Below, one piece after another: positions 25,681 through 37,828 of a stretch of 64,000 nt of DNA. The DNA is from Siphonodentalium dalli (lineage: Eukaryota; Mollusca; Scaphopoda; Gadilida; Siphonodentaliidae), in assembly GCA_032622095.1 (NCBI GenBank), contig CP136064.1:111650004-111714003 (forward strand). Direction: 5' to 3'. The notes under the pieces were generated by a model. It saw nothing but the letters and a program-made list of their open reading frames with translations. It was not told the origin of the DNA and ran no database searches. Both the position numbers and the translations under genes were made by a program. How positions within the stretch are numbered: position 1 is the first letter of the stretch; each line of letters begins with the position of its first letter.

Positions 25681-25947
25681 ATGGTGAAAATCGAGTATAT
25701 ATATGTGAAAATATGCCGACGAGAAATGAAGGGATATCATCGAGATAGTATTGAAAGTAACAGAGCGCGACTCAACTATGGGGGTGCTAAATACAAATCC
25801 GCTCTACGTAAAAGTAAACAGAAATACGACAACGTAAAATCTCTCAATTACGAAGAAACAATTCGAGTTAATTCTGAAAAATTCTGCAAAAAATCTAGCG
25901 CACATAAAAGTGTCCATTCACTTACCGAATTTATAGAATACGTATAA
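25681..25947 (+). CDS. Small lysine-rich open frame, unknown
   Basis: An 88-codon ATG frame begins MVKIEYIYVK and contains KYKSALRKSKQKYDN. It is rich in lysine, serine and tyrosine, with no signal peptide, membrane segment or recognised domain. An NRF1-type palindrome lies upstream. It does not overlap an obvious repeat, which sets it apart from most short frames in the window, but nothing shows that it is expressed. It may equally be chance. Confidence 0.15.
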   Translation: MVKIEYIYVKICRREMKGYHRDSIESNRARLNYGGAKYKSALRKSKQKYDNVKSLNYEETIRVNSEKFCKKSSAHKSVHSLTEFIEYV

Positions 25948-26224
25948 ACATACACACAATTGATAATACTTAGTATACGCCTATATAAATGTTACACAGT
26001 AATATGTCCATATACATTTACATACAATAATCAATGTTATATTGCATATTAATTATTACATAATATATATAACATTATTTGTTAACCGAGCGATTGGATG
26101 GCGCAGGCATGTGTGGATAGTCGCAATTGACACCTATACATAGATGACCAGTACATGTGATGCGTTGAATCGTTCTTGATTGCCGAGTATAAACCCTGAA
26201 TGAATCATGAAAGAGAACTTTGAG
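25948..26224. other. No feature seen
   Basis: AT-rich spacer. Confidence 0.5.
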
Positions 26225-26403
26225 AATAAACAAGTACCTGTGATTTTGAAGTAATTGAAATTAGACCCTAATTACAATTACAATTACATCCTAACCAATT
26301 ACAATTGCAATTACATGTAATTGAGAATAAACTCAATTACCAATTACATGCAATTACTTGAAAAAAATGTAATTAATTACAATCAATTACAATTACCCCA
26401 TCC
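26225..26403 (-). mobile_element. (TAATTG)n-rich repeat end, hAT-like terminus
   Basis: Many copies of AATTACAATTAC and its complement end at CCCCATCCCTGG. Read on the minus strand this starts CCAGGGATGGGGTAATTG, like the CAGGG-TGGG termini of hAT-type non-autonomous elements. No matching opposite end was found, so only one terminus or a fragment is present. Confidence 0.4.
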
Positions 26404-26552
26404 CTGGTGATGAGCGACTTTGTCAGTTGATGTTGTTGGACAAATTGTTACAGAAAATTGTTCATCGATTTTGTTCGATCGTTGGTCCAGGGCCACTAAT
26501 TGCCGATGCATGTCTGTCTGACCTCGAACCAATAAACCTTTATCATCTCTTT

Positions 26553-27625
26553 TTAAAGGGGTACTGTACGCCATTTTCATTAAATTTCCGGTGACAACAA
26601 CGATCTAATATCGATAATATATAGAAACATAAGTAATTTGAGTCGAAGATGTATTCTGTAAACGCTCAGAATTTATGTTTTGATTTTTTTATAGTTTTGT
26701 TAATTATACTATAATATTTTAAAGGAGAGAGAGAGAAGAGAAAAGATGGTTGAACCAGGGTGTATTAATATTGTGTGACTGAAGCACTTTGATATTATCT
26801 TATATATGTGACTATACCAGTGTTTGTTAATTGTATGTGTTTGCAGATAGGTGAGAGAACGGGTCACGCCAGTATCTGTGTGTATGTATGTTTGTTGTGT
26901 CTTTGATAAAGGTAACAATGTAGAGAGAGAGAGAAGATAAGAGAAAAAGGGGTTGCGCCAGTGTGTGTTAAAGTTATATGACTGTGCTTACTGTGAACGT
27001 GCTTTAAGAGTGTCTGATATGTATGACCGATTTTATTATATGAATCATTCGCGTTTTGGTTTCTGTTGCAGTAGCACGTGGTTTAATTGATTTCACATAA
27101 AGTTCCATCACACGTTGTCAATTGTGTTCAATCTAGATCTTGGTCTCTTCTCCCTTATAGGCTATCTTAAAATTTAATAATTTAAAAGTTAATAATTTGA
27201 TATAAATTGAATTTATGACTGGAGCCATAAAATGGCGTCAATTAAATTACGAATTACCGTAATCAAAAATAGTAATTGAGGGATACTGGATTTTTAAACC
27301 GATCGCACACACGATTGCTTAAAATATTATGATGATACGGGGAGAACACTCAAGCCACTCACTGACTAGCGACGATACAATAACTTAAATGATTATATGG
27401 GACTAGTATGCATATAATATAACTTTTATTTGATTCATTTGGTTGAAAACTTTACAAAAATTACTCGACAACGAAAATTTGTATTTTTGCATTCCGGTAA
27501 ATTTGTCATCCGTAACATGACTTCGTACTCAACAGACTTTCAATAATGGAAAAATTGTTACCTTATTCTCCGACTCGGAGACTATAGAAACCAACAACAA
27601 CATGTGGCGTACAGTACCCCTTTAA
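26553..27625. mobile_element. TTAA-flanked element, 1.07 kb, short inverted ends
   Basis: TTAA (26,553-26,556) is followed by AGGGGTACTGTACGCCA. At the other side TGGCGTACAGTACCCCT precedes TTAA (27,622-27,625). The 17-bp ends are exact complements. The interior holds two GAGAGAGA-containing near-repeats (about 26,723 and 26,920) and no transposase. TTAA target duplication is known for piggyBac and Kolobok superfamilies. Which one applies cannot be decided from the ends alone. Confidence 0.8.
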
Positions 27626-28042
27626 GCAGGTAATTGATAATACCTCTGGTAGCACAGACACATACATGTGCAAATTCATTGAAAGCCACGGTGAAATCCT
27701 AAGAAAAAAGCACGCAAAAGATTCAGTTATGTGAGGACCTATATTCAATTGATATTTGGGAGTCGCGTTGATGATGGGAATAGTTCGAATATGGACGGTA
27801 AATAATTATGGCAGTTTTCACTGCCGGTAAATGTTGAGAATATTATAGTCAACATGTAAAAAGTTCGTCCAAATACGAAACTTAAAGGCCCACTTAATTT
27901 TCGAGTCACTGATTATTTTTTATAGTGCTTTGATATACGTTTTCAATAACAATCTATGACACTAAAATATGATTAAAATACTATAATTCATACCATTTGA
28001 AACTTCTGTGCTTCAAATGATGCCCATAGAGAAATAGAAAAC
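27626..28042. other. No feature seen
   Basis: AT-rich spacer between two elements. Confidence 0.5.
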
Positions 28043-31000
28043 AGATATTGGTCGACCTCTGCACCCCCCCCCCAGGACTCAACTTCACCCCATTAATTTT
28101 CTTCCTTAAGGTCTCCTCTAATTTGTTTCACTTGTTAAGAAGAAAAAAAAGTGGCCGCAGAGACTCCAGACAAGATGGCGTCCATCATGGCGGCCATTTG
28201 TTTTAAAAATGCACCAGGTCTCTTTGATTGTCGTTATAGTAAAGATGATATCACATGCCGTCTTGTTTTCCGCTCGATTCGTTATGCTAATATACAACCC
28301 TTACAAATTAGCCAAAAAATCCGACACCAGAATCCAATATGGCGGCCAAGATGGCCGCCGAAATATGAAAATATGCTATTTTTCTGACATGTTACCACCT
28401 TTCGTTTGTCTCTGTGGGAAATTGTTGGCATCTTTGCGTCATGTTATACATTTGTCATATAGAGGAGTCATTGGCGACCACATGGGGACCATAATATATA
28501 TTCATTGCGGGATATTTTTGTCCGATATCACCTTTTCCCAAATGCCGGTATAATAGGTCAAAGCCGAATCTACGTTAATAACGCGATGTAATGTTTCGAA
28601 TCAATGAATGTTATTGCTATTATAACAACACCCATGTGTGCAGGAGATACTCGAGCTAGGATACCTCTTATACCTGAGTTGAGGAATATTTACCCAAATC
28701 CAAGACGGCGGCCAGAATGGCCACCAGAAATAAAAAATCGCCAAAAATCGCCGATTTTAACATCAGTGAGCATTATTGTCATGAAAACTCCACACCTGCT
28801 TACTATTGTGAGTTGGGAACACCTTAGGCGAACAACTTTCCTTGTACCATATCCAAATAAAAGTCCCCCAAATCCAAAATGGCGCCCACAATGGCGGACA
28901 GATTTTGAAAAATCACCGAAATTCCCTCATATTCACATCATTGGGCATTATTGTCGAGACAACTCCATCCATGCTTACAGTTGAGTTGGAAATACTGAGG
29001 TGAAGTAATTACATTACATCTCATGCAAGAAATTGTTTCCCAAATCGAAGATGGCGGCCAAAATGGCGACCGAAATTTGAAAACAAGTCTACATTCCTTT
29101 ACTTTCTTAGGATGGGCGTTATTGTTTCGCGATTTCTATCCACCATTACATGTTGATATGGAATAGTGACATGAAGTATTCATTATTGTTTGGCAATTGA
29201 TACTCACAGCCAAGATCGCTGCTAAATTGGCGGCTAGAAATTGAAAAGAAATAGATATTTTCACATATTAATTTCAACTTTTTGTCATAATATCGGTATG
29301 TATGGACGAAACTGTATATAAACCATCTACTAGTTCAACTTAAAGGTATCAAAACGCATAACATAGCTCGTATCCTTCTGGAAAGATGAAAAACCACAAT
29401 TAATATGGCGATGTGGCATTTCGAAATCCATTCTCCACTTAGCGCCGATAATGGCCGTAAGCGTAGGTGCGCCGAATAGTTATATCTGAACAATTACCTG
29501 ATAACAGATTCTGATCTGCCACGTCACGTCCATAATTATCTGGACCAGCTTCCATTTCTTTGTCTGATAAATCTAGGTCGCTCACACCGACAAAGTATTC
29601 ACCACTTCCTGGGAGTAGGGTCCCTCTAGTCATAACGTTTCAAACAATTCATTTTCCGGTGTCTAGCTTACGATTTTAAATATTTGCTAAATATGATATT
29701 GTGCGTCATCTTGAACTAGGAAGGCATATGACCGATGAGTATACAAGCTTACAGAAGGTCATCTCTATGTATGTGTCTCATACCCCATGGGGATAACGAC
29801 ATGTACATCTGGCGAACCAGTTAGCTAGTCACTTCTCAATAGATGGTTCGTCAACTCACAAACTCAGCGAACGCATTGGCATATGTGGGACAACTTCGAC
29901 AGTGTTTCGAAGGTTGTTAGCTGTCTCATTCCATTGGACAGATGTCTATCTGCTAAGGAGAAGACCATAGTGTACAGACTACCCACACGTCTTGACCATG
30001 ATCCTAAGCAAACCGTGTGACGCCCCGCAGTTGTCTCGTCGAATATCTCCCAGCAGAGAAGAACAATGCTCGCGGTGATAGGTTGTGGACATGCGCCACG
30101 ATAGTGGGAATGAAATTGCCCACGGTATACACCACCCTTACACCTGGTGCATGTCATGCGTGTCGGTTTTTTTTTGGTGTGGTAAGATCCACATCAGTTT
30201 CGAAGCCTTTCTGATTCAGCTACGTACATTTGTGTCTGGATAATACTATGCTAGCCTCCCTTAAAACAGTAGGATTGACTAAATTATAATGTCTTTATAG
30301 CATGAATGTATGCGTTTTTTGTTAACCTCTCTCAGGGTTAGTGTCAGTATGTGGGCGGTATTATTCAAGACAATGTCAGGAACTGTTGTGCATTTATTTC
30401 ACTATGTATTTAAAGAACAATTTACAGTCTCGGTGGCAATGGCTGTAGACGTTGGGGAACGCGACCTTTATGATCATATAGCTTTATATATATATAACTT
30501 TAGAATATAGTAGTTAATGTCTCATGCAGGAAAATGGTCGCAATGGTGATGTTACCAATAAATCACTTGGTGTACCAACGTTTGTTGAACTGAATGCAAG
30601 AGCTCATCAACGTAACATTCCTCTGGATGGTCTTCGCGTTGTACATTTCACCCTTTTGTTGATGGCATTTGTACTTTATTGAACCATACCACCCAGTGTA
30701 AGTATGACATATCAACCAACTATCAAAGGTATCGCCTTTAAGACTACGCCCCAGTCTTGGTGGGGCTTATACAGCAGTAGCCAATGGCACACGCCTGGTC
30801 TAGTTGTTTAAGAACGGCTTCCAAACGGATGGGAACATACAATCTCAGCATACAAGGAAAGCAAAGCCACACATGAGATCCTGTCTGAATCTAAAACATA
30901 ACAAAATAAGGGGCGGTGCAGTCATGGTCCAATTTCATTTCCACTATCATGACACATACCCACAAACTAGCACCGTGTGTATTGTTATCAACTGCTTGGA

Positions 31001-33062
31001 TCTGTTCGGTGAGACGATTGCTGGACGCCAACAAGCTTGTTCTTATGATCATGTTCAAGGAGTTTTGGTATATTATGCATTATGGTCTTCTACGCCTTAG
31101 CAGAAATGCATCCGTCAAATGTCGGGCTTTCAACATTCGAAGCCATATACAGAAGTTGTCCGGGTACGTCAGTGCATTAGATGAGTATGTGAATTGATTA
31201 ACCATATATTGAGAAGTGGCTGCTTGGGAAGATCACCAGGTGTACACGTTGTTATCCCCATTATGTCACCAAAGCTGACAATACGCAGATAGGTCCTTCT
31301 GAAAGCTAGTATACACATTGACCGAATACCTTTCTAGTGTATCGCACAAGATGACGCCTATACCCCATATGTAGCATCTGAATTATACCATAAGCTATAC
31401 CACGAATGAAGCTCGCTAAGAATTCTAAGCTTTCGAAACAAACACGTGAGCTGGACACCGGCATATGTATTGTTTGAAACATTCCAATTAGTGGGACCCT
31501 TCTACAGAAGTGTAGTAAACTGTTGTTGTGAGCGAGATAGATTAATCTGACGAAGAGACGGAAACGGGTCTAGATAATGCTGAATGTGGCAATTCAGAAT
31601 AAGCTCAGGTACTGTTGTTTTGATTTTTGGAAATCATAATATGACTATTCGGCGCACCTATATACGGTTACGGCCAGTATGAGCCCTTAGTGGAGAATGG
31701 ATTTTGAAATGCCACATCGCGATTGTGGGTTTTCATCCTTCCAAAAGGCTACGACTTACGTTGGAACTAATAGATGGCTTATATTATGTACCGTTTCGTC
31801 AATACAAATCAATATTATGAAAAAAAGTTGAAATTAGTATGTGATAATATCGACCTCTTTTCAATTTCTGGCCGCCAGTTTGGCCGCCACATTAACTGTG
31901 AGTATCACTTGCCAAATCCTAATGAATAATTCATACATATCAACATGTAATGGTGGGTAGAAATCGCGAAACAATAACGCCCATCCTAAAAAAAGTAAAG
32001 GAATGTGGGCGTGTTTTCAAATTTCGGTCGCCATTTTGGCCGCCATCTTCGATTTGGAAAACAATTTCTTGCATAAGATGTAAGGTAATTACTTCACCTC
32101 AGTATTTCCAACTCAACTGTAAGCATGGATGGAGTTGTCTCGACAATAATGCCCAATGATGTGAATATGAGGGCATTTCGGTGATTTTTTCAAAATCTGT
32201 CCGCCATTGTGGGCGCCATTTTGGATTTGGGGGACTTTTATTTGGATATGGTACAATGAAAGTTCTTCGCCTAAATGTTCCCAACTTGCAATAGTAAGCA
32301 GCTGTTGAGTTGTCATGACAATAATGCTCACTGATGTTAAAATCAGCTATTTTCGGCGATTTTTCTATTTCTGGTGGCCATTTTGGCCGCCATCTTGGAT
32401 TTGGGTAAATATTCCTCAACTCAGGTATAAGAGGAATCCTAGCTCGAGTATCTTTTGCGCATATATATGCATGTGTGTTGTTATAATAGCAATAACATTC
32501 ATTGATTCGAAACATTACATCGCGTTATTAACGTAGATTCGGCTTTGACCTATTATACCGGCATTTGGGAAAAGGTGATATCGGACAAAAATATCCCGCA
32601 ATGAATGTATATTAAGGTCCCCATGTGTTCGCCAATGACTCCTCTGTACGATAAATGTATAACATGACGCAAAGATGCCAACATTTTCCCACAGAGACAA
32701 ACGAAACGTGGTAACATGTCAGAAAAATAGCATATTTTCACATTTCGGCGGCCATCTTGGCCGCCATATTGGATTCTGGTGTCGGATTTTTGGCTAATTT
32801 GTAAGGGTTGTATATTAGAATAACGAATCGAGCGGAAAACAAGACCGCATTTAATATCATCTTTACTATAACGACAATCAAAGAGACCTGGTGCATTTTT
32901 TTTAAATGGCCGCCATGATGGACGCCATCTTGTCTGGAGTCTCTGCGGCCACTTTTTGTTCTTGTTAACAAGTGAAAAACATTAGAGGAGACCTTAAGGA
33001 AGAAAATTAGTGGGGTGAAGTTGAGTCATGGGGGGGGGGGGTGCAGAGATCGACCAATATCT
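28043..33062. mobile_element. 5-kb imperfect palindrome (inverted duplication)
   Basis: AGATATTGGTCGACCTCTGC near 28,043 pairs with GCAGAGATCGACCAATATCT ending near 33,062, and homology continues inward through both arms: 28,150/32,950, 28,340/32,755, 28,870/32,220, 29,430/31,690, 29,650/31,470, 29,780/31,250 and 30,100/30,910. The midpoint is about 30,550. The arms differ by many substitutions and small indels, so it is not recent. Short frames in both arms share protein-like strings (for example VSDLDLSDKEMEAGPDN and VSEID-SDEETETGLDN), hinting at an ancestral coding sequence. No superfamily is assigned. Confidence 0.85.
28165..29250. repeat. ATGGCGGCC-rich degenerate units in the left arm
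   Basis: Six paired motifs of the form AAGATGGCGGCC-A-ATGGC followed by GAAATNTGAAAA lie near 28,172, 28,338, 28,705, 28,875, 29,047 and 29,214, and the right arm (31,860-32,940) carries their complements. AAGATGGCGGC is the classical YY1-type recognition sequence. Whether these sites are bound is unknown. Confidence 0.7.
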
Positions 33063-33179
33063 CCTGGACTAAATAACGCTATCTTTAAGATATAGAGTGA
33101 TTCCCCCTCCATCTTCTAATATACGCAATAAATCAACTCAACTATTGAAAACTACCCCCTCTCCCAGCATCTCATCCAT

Positions 33180-33183
33180 TTTA

Positions 33184-33261
<78 letters not shown>

Positions 33262-33276
33262 GTCCTCTCTACCTCT
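33180..33276. repeat. (TC)n microsatellite
   Basis: An almost pure TC run of about 80 bp with a few CG interruptions. The Leu/Ser and Arg/Glu open frames over it are artefacts. Confidence 0.95.
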
Positions 33277-33546
33277 GTCTCGTTCACAATTTCTCTCCCT
33301 GCTTCTAACGACATCATCATTACTACAATTATGATATTTTCATTCCTTCCTGTCCGACCCCCTCTCTACACTTAATGAAGAGCGGGCGCGAAACAAAAGG
33401 GGAGCAAACTTAATAAAAGCCCTTGGGCTTGTTGTTTAATCCCCTTTCCAATCAATCGAATTTATATTATTCTATTCTCCTGTAAAATGTCTGTTAAATG
33501 TTTATATATGTTATTATTTTGATTGGAATAAAATATGTTTACACTA

Positions 33547-34217
33547 ATATATATTTTGGGACCTCCGTTTGTTTGTCTGTTAGCTATGGCCGGAAAAACG
33601 GCTGGACCGATTGAGCTCAAACTTCCAATCTAAGGTTAAAAAGTCACGGGCAGTGTTTACCGCCGTCTTGGAGAAGCTCCGAGCACCCCTTCTCCAATTC
33701 CAGTCACAAAAATGACCGTCCTTGGCACTGTGGAGTTAATCGCGGTGATAGTTAAAGAGCGTTCGTATCCGCAGTGTCGTTGATAAAGAGCGTATGCGTG
33801 TAGTGTGATTCTTACGTCTGGGGCCAGGCGTGAGTGTGTCTGTATCCAGACATGAGCGTGTTGTGTGATTATTATGTCTGTCTTCGTACTTAGGGGTTCC
33901 AAGGAACGGGGGACATTTTCATCGAGTAAGTTTTTCCGCCCGAGGTGATATTCACCTTGAAACGGGTACCCACAAACGTACCTCTTTTAGGGACGGGTAC
34001 CATCACGGGACGGGTACCATCATTTCTCTTGATTAAAAAGGCAGAATTAACTCAAATTAAATTAAAAAATTAAATAATTTCGATGAAATTTGATACCTAG
34101 GGATACTTTTGTCCGGTGAGTGTTTTGGGCGGGTCAAATCGTTACCCCGACCTGACCTTGACCTTCAAAATGGTCAATTCAAGGTCAAAGCCCGGACGAA
34201 GTCGGGTCACCTGCTAG
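33547..34217 (+). mobile_element. Helitron-like non-autonomous repeat, copy 1
   Basis: It begins in ATATATATTTTGGGACCTCC followed by GTTTGTTTGTCTGTTAGCTA. It ends with a hairpin (CCCGGACGAAGTCGGG), a short spacer and CTAG at 34,214-34,217 followed by T. Hairpin plus CTRR-T is the 3' signature of Helitrons, which leave no target duplication. Related copies are at 39,364-39,855, 39,860-40,245 and 53,515-54,060. There is no Rep/helicase frame. An RTE-like LINE tail is the main alternative. Confidence 0.5.
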
Positions 34218-34429
34218 TTGAATATAATTCAATTTGAATTACAATCGAGATGAAAAAAACACGTCAGTAACTCAACAAAAACAACATGATCACAGTTTAT
34301 TACACCGAATAAGTTGATAATACAATATTTTGGAGCTTTCTGTTTCAAATGGTATATATAATATGGCATATATTTTATATATGTGATCTGGTGGTTAGAA
34401 AATTATGTGGGCCTTTAAAACAAGTTACA

Positions 34430-34690
34430 CTGTACTGATGAATTCGAACCAACAAGAGTTTCATGGCGTCAGAATATCTTTCTTTCTTATTTCCGTTACC
34501 TCGAACAAACCTCACCAGTTTATTGGTTTTGATTGTCGTCTGTTTTTATTGATATCATCTGACGCATATACAATTGAATGTCTGTCTTAGTGTGTCACTC
34601 CCACACAATTGCATTTTGGCATGCTCTTTATCTGTGCCCCATTCAAACTGGTGGGCCACAATTTCACCGGAGAAATACGATCCTTCATAT
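34430..34690 (-). pseudogene. Decayed copy of the 36.2-kb putative exon
   Basis: On the minus strand the translation contains VAHQFEWGTDKEHAKMQL, then after two stops a basic stretch and YSDAMKLLLVRIHQY. These align in order with VAHRFELGKDNEMTQL and FDAMILLLALIHRC at 36,180-36,588. The copies share orientation and lie about 1.8 kb apart. The family is unknown. Confidence 0.5.
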
Positions 34691-36179
34691 TATATTTGTT
34701 ACTATTATGTATAAATTTAAGGCACACTCCGCAATAGATGTGTTTCAAAGCGCGTATATCGAGAGGTTAAAACAATAAAAATATGTAAACGGACACGGCA
34801 CATTCGAGCTTCTAAAGTTTGTCTCAGTATTTATTTGGGGGGGGGGGGGGTATAATGTAGGTAATATAGGTTGACAATCACACGAAATATTGATATACCG
34901 GCTTCCTATGTTCTTTTCAATTTTTCTCATAGAAGTGAAATAAACGCTTTATATTTCTACCATATCAGGAACAGACTAACCGGAACGCTCTTTTTTGTTC
35001 CATGCTATGCATATGGATGTTATTTGTTTGGAAGCCAAACACCGTGTTCAAAGTTTTTTTTACTTTAATGCGTCGTTCTGGGACATATAATTCCCGTAGA
35101 AAGGTAGTTCAAATATTTATCGACCTATTCTGATACCAGGACAAATTCAAAAGCGAATATTATTTGTGTATATTGGAGCTCAAACCGCCTTGCACGTGGT
35201 GTTAAAAGACACACGTGAGCAACAACGATTAAAATTGAGATCCCAAATAACAGACACGTGCAAATTCTCATCAGTTAAACACCATGAATTGAGATAAAGA
35301 AGTGAGCATTCTGAAATAAAAAAACCCCCCGCGAATATAAAGTGTATGTGGTGTAGTTATAAACTGAAACATATTTTTAAAGATTAATAATCCAATTAAA
35401 CACCCCTAAGTTATTATTTCATTGGTTCGGGTGTAAAACATATTTGATTCCAGTCGAGAAACCCACCCATCAAAGCTCAGAGTTATTAGATTTCGATTTT
35501 GAAATCTGTTATTTATCACCACCAGTACTTTTTGGCGGTCTGGCAAACAGTACACGAGCATTGGTAGGAATGATAGACATACTCTTGATACCAAATTGCG
35601 TTGAACAAAATGTTGATATACAACACGTATTGGGCATTTTTATACTATAGTTGACAGTGATTAGCATTATTGTTTCATAATTAATCAATTCTGATAACTA
35701 AAGTGGCCTTTGATGAAATGTTGTTGTTGGAATCTGATGATATTGGGACAATCGAATCGGATTGAGTAACTTCTCAATAACATTCAACTTGTGTATATGT
35801 CAATATGCCAAATGTAAATATTTGTTGTTTGACAGCATTTGTGTCCATAGTTCGCATTAGGGAGATTGTTATGTTTCTCATCAAGTCATCGAACAGAAGA
35901 ACGGTTAGGCATGTACGTGGTTCTGACATATCTTTGTAACATATTGCTAATAAAGCACGACGCAACAAAAGTAAGATATATATAAAAAAGGATTGTACAT
36001 TTGAAACACCTCATGAATGCGAATGGCATCATGTGTAAGTCTGTTCAAACTGATATATGAGAGTCAAGCCGACTGATTTATTGAGGCGTGCACACTTGTG
36101 TAACACCATGTTGAGTTTCGTTACAATACATGTGCTTGTGATATATCAGTCAGAAGAGAATTTAAATTGTCAATGCTAC
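34691..36179. other. No gene seen
   Basis: AT-rich sequence with a G-run at 34,838-34,850. No supported feature. Confidence 0.5.
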
Positions 36180-36588
36180 TCAACATGCTAAAGATTGTCC
36201 AAATACAAGAAAACAATACAAGTAACATCGATGAATTAAAGCCAACAACAATATCATGGCGTCAAACTCCTCGTTACATTCACCTTGAACAATCATCGAT
36301 TGTATATTGCTTTTGGTTGTCTTAATTTTCGATTGATATTCTGGTGCATAAAATTGAATGATTGTCGTAGTAGCCCACGCCCACCCAATATTTAATTGTG
36401 TCATCTCATTATCTTTGCCCAGTTCAAACCGGTGGGCCACAGTTTCAGCAGGAGATCCATCGTAAACTAATGAAACGGAATCACCAAACTCGCCTGACTG
36501 GTCTCTGGTCGATAGGTTACGCACTACGCCGATATCGCTCTGTAACGTGCCCACGCATACCAACGGTGATTTGGAGGCACCTAAATGG
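36180..36588 (-). CDS. Putative terminal exon of unknown protein
   Basis: The frame is open from a candidate acceptor (minus-strand TTCTGATTTTCATTTTAG ending at 36,589) to a stop at 36,180-36,182, about 135 codons. An in-frame ATG also exists upstream at 36,629. The peptide starts HLGASKSPLVCVGTLQSD and contains STRDQSGEFGDSVSLVYDG, VAHRFELGKDNE and FDAMILLLALIHRC. No domain is recognised. Support for coding comes from the duplicated relic at 34,430-34,690, where the same residues recur with conservative changes. It could be an exon of a host gene extending outside the window, or a relic of a mobile-element protein. Confidence 0.35.
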
Positions 36589-36629
36589 CTAAAATGAAAA
36601 TCAGAAGATTTTGGCTTTTGTTTGAACAT

Positions 36630-37524
36630 AGCTATTGTGAGCCAGATATACGCATGGTATTTTTACATGACATAATGTTGATACATAATGGTGTGGGTCC
36701 ACAGGGATCGGAACACAAGTTACAAAACTACATGTAACTCTCAAGGAATGAAATAATAGCCATATTTGCAGTAGCATCTGAAGCCAAACATATCTTTACA
36801 AGAATTGCCTCATTTCGGCCAATTTGGCCGTTTTCTTCATGGCTGCTTTTCATCTGACGTGTGTGTCGGAATAACGATTTGGAGGATTTATGTAAATGTT
36901 AGCCCAAACTACATTTCCAAGTAACGATGGTTTTGTTGTTTATTTTGAGGAATAATACCGCGTCAGATGAATTCAGCCCAAATATGTTAACAGTTGTCGT
37001 GTAAAACATTCGGCAGTAGGTTAGCGTTATTTAGTATTTGTGAATGTCCTTTAACATGGAGAAAATAGACTACTGCGCTTGAACGAGCATGTGAATTTGT
37101 CGTTTTTAATGTATAGCAACTTTATAATCAATAACAGAGGCATTCTCTGTCAAATAAGGTCGCTCTATTTACGATACCAATTGGGGAACTTTGTAAATTA
37201 AATTACGCGTAAACCAGCGTAAACGTATACCTGCTGTAAATAGAAAAGGTGCCGGAATCGGCGTACTCGCCCCAGGGCTAACTCGCCCCAATCGACGCGT
37301 GCCAACTCGGAATATAAAAGGCCAACTCGGAATGAAAGATGTATACGGGGTGTTATATGGCGTTTGGTCCGTTGTTTCTCAATGAATATTATTGAAATTT
37401 GGTGTATATGTCCGGACTGGGACATGGAATACAACAACGTTTGAATTGTTTTTAAATTTACAAATTTGTTGATTTTATTCATTTTTTTTTCGTTCTGAAA
37501 CACACTATAAAGTGTATATAATAT
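36630..37524. other. No gene seen
   Basis: AT-rich. Short repeats ACTCGCCCCA (two copies near 37,263) and CCAACTCGGAAT (two copies near 37,303) are the only structure. Confidence 0.5.
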
Positions 37525-37828
37525 AATAACGAACACGAGACATACATAATTTATAAACTGTTAACAAAAGATATCAAATTCAATACATGACAAAGATGAC
37601 TCAGTGGAGTTTATAAAGTGAACATAAAAACATTGAGGTAAGAATCTTTTTAGGGAATGCAACTTTATTTAATGATAATAAACACATAAATTAAAATAAC
37701 AAACATGAGACATACATGATTTATAAACTGTTAACAAAAGATATCAAACTCAATACATGACAAAGATGACTCCGTGAAGTTTATAAAGTGAACATAAAAA
37801 TATTAAGGTAAGAATCTTTTTAAGCATT
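37525..37828. repeat. Tandem duplication, unit about 178 bp
   Basis: AACA(C/T)GAGACATACAT, ATTTATAAACTGTTAACAAA, CAATACATGACAAAGATGAC and GTTTATAAAGTGAACATAAA recur at the same spacing in 37,532-37,655 and 37,706-37,825. Confidence 0.9.

Noticed and set aside
33097-33375. Leu/Ser- and Arg/Glu-repeat proteins
   Set aside because: They translate a (TC)n microsatellite.
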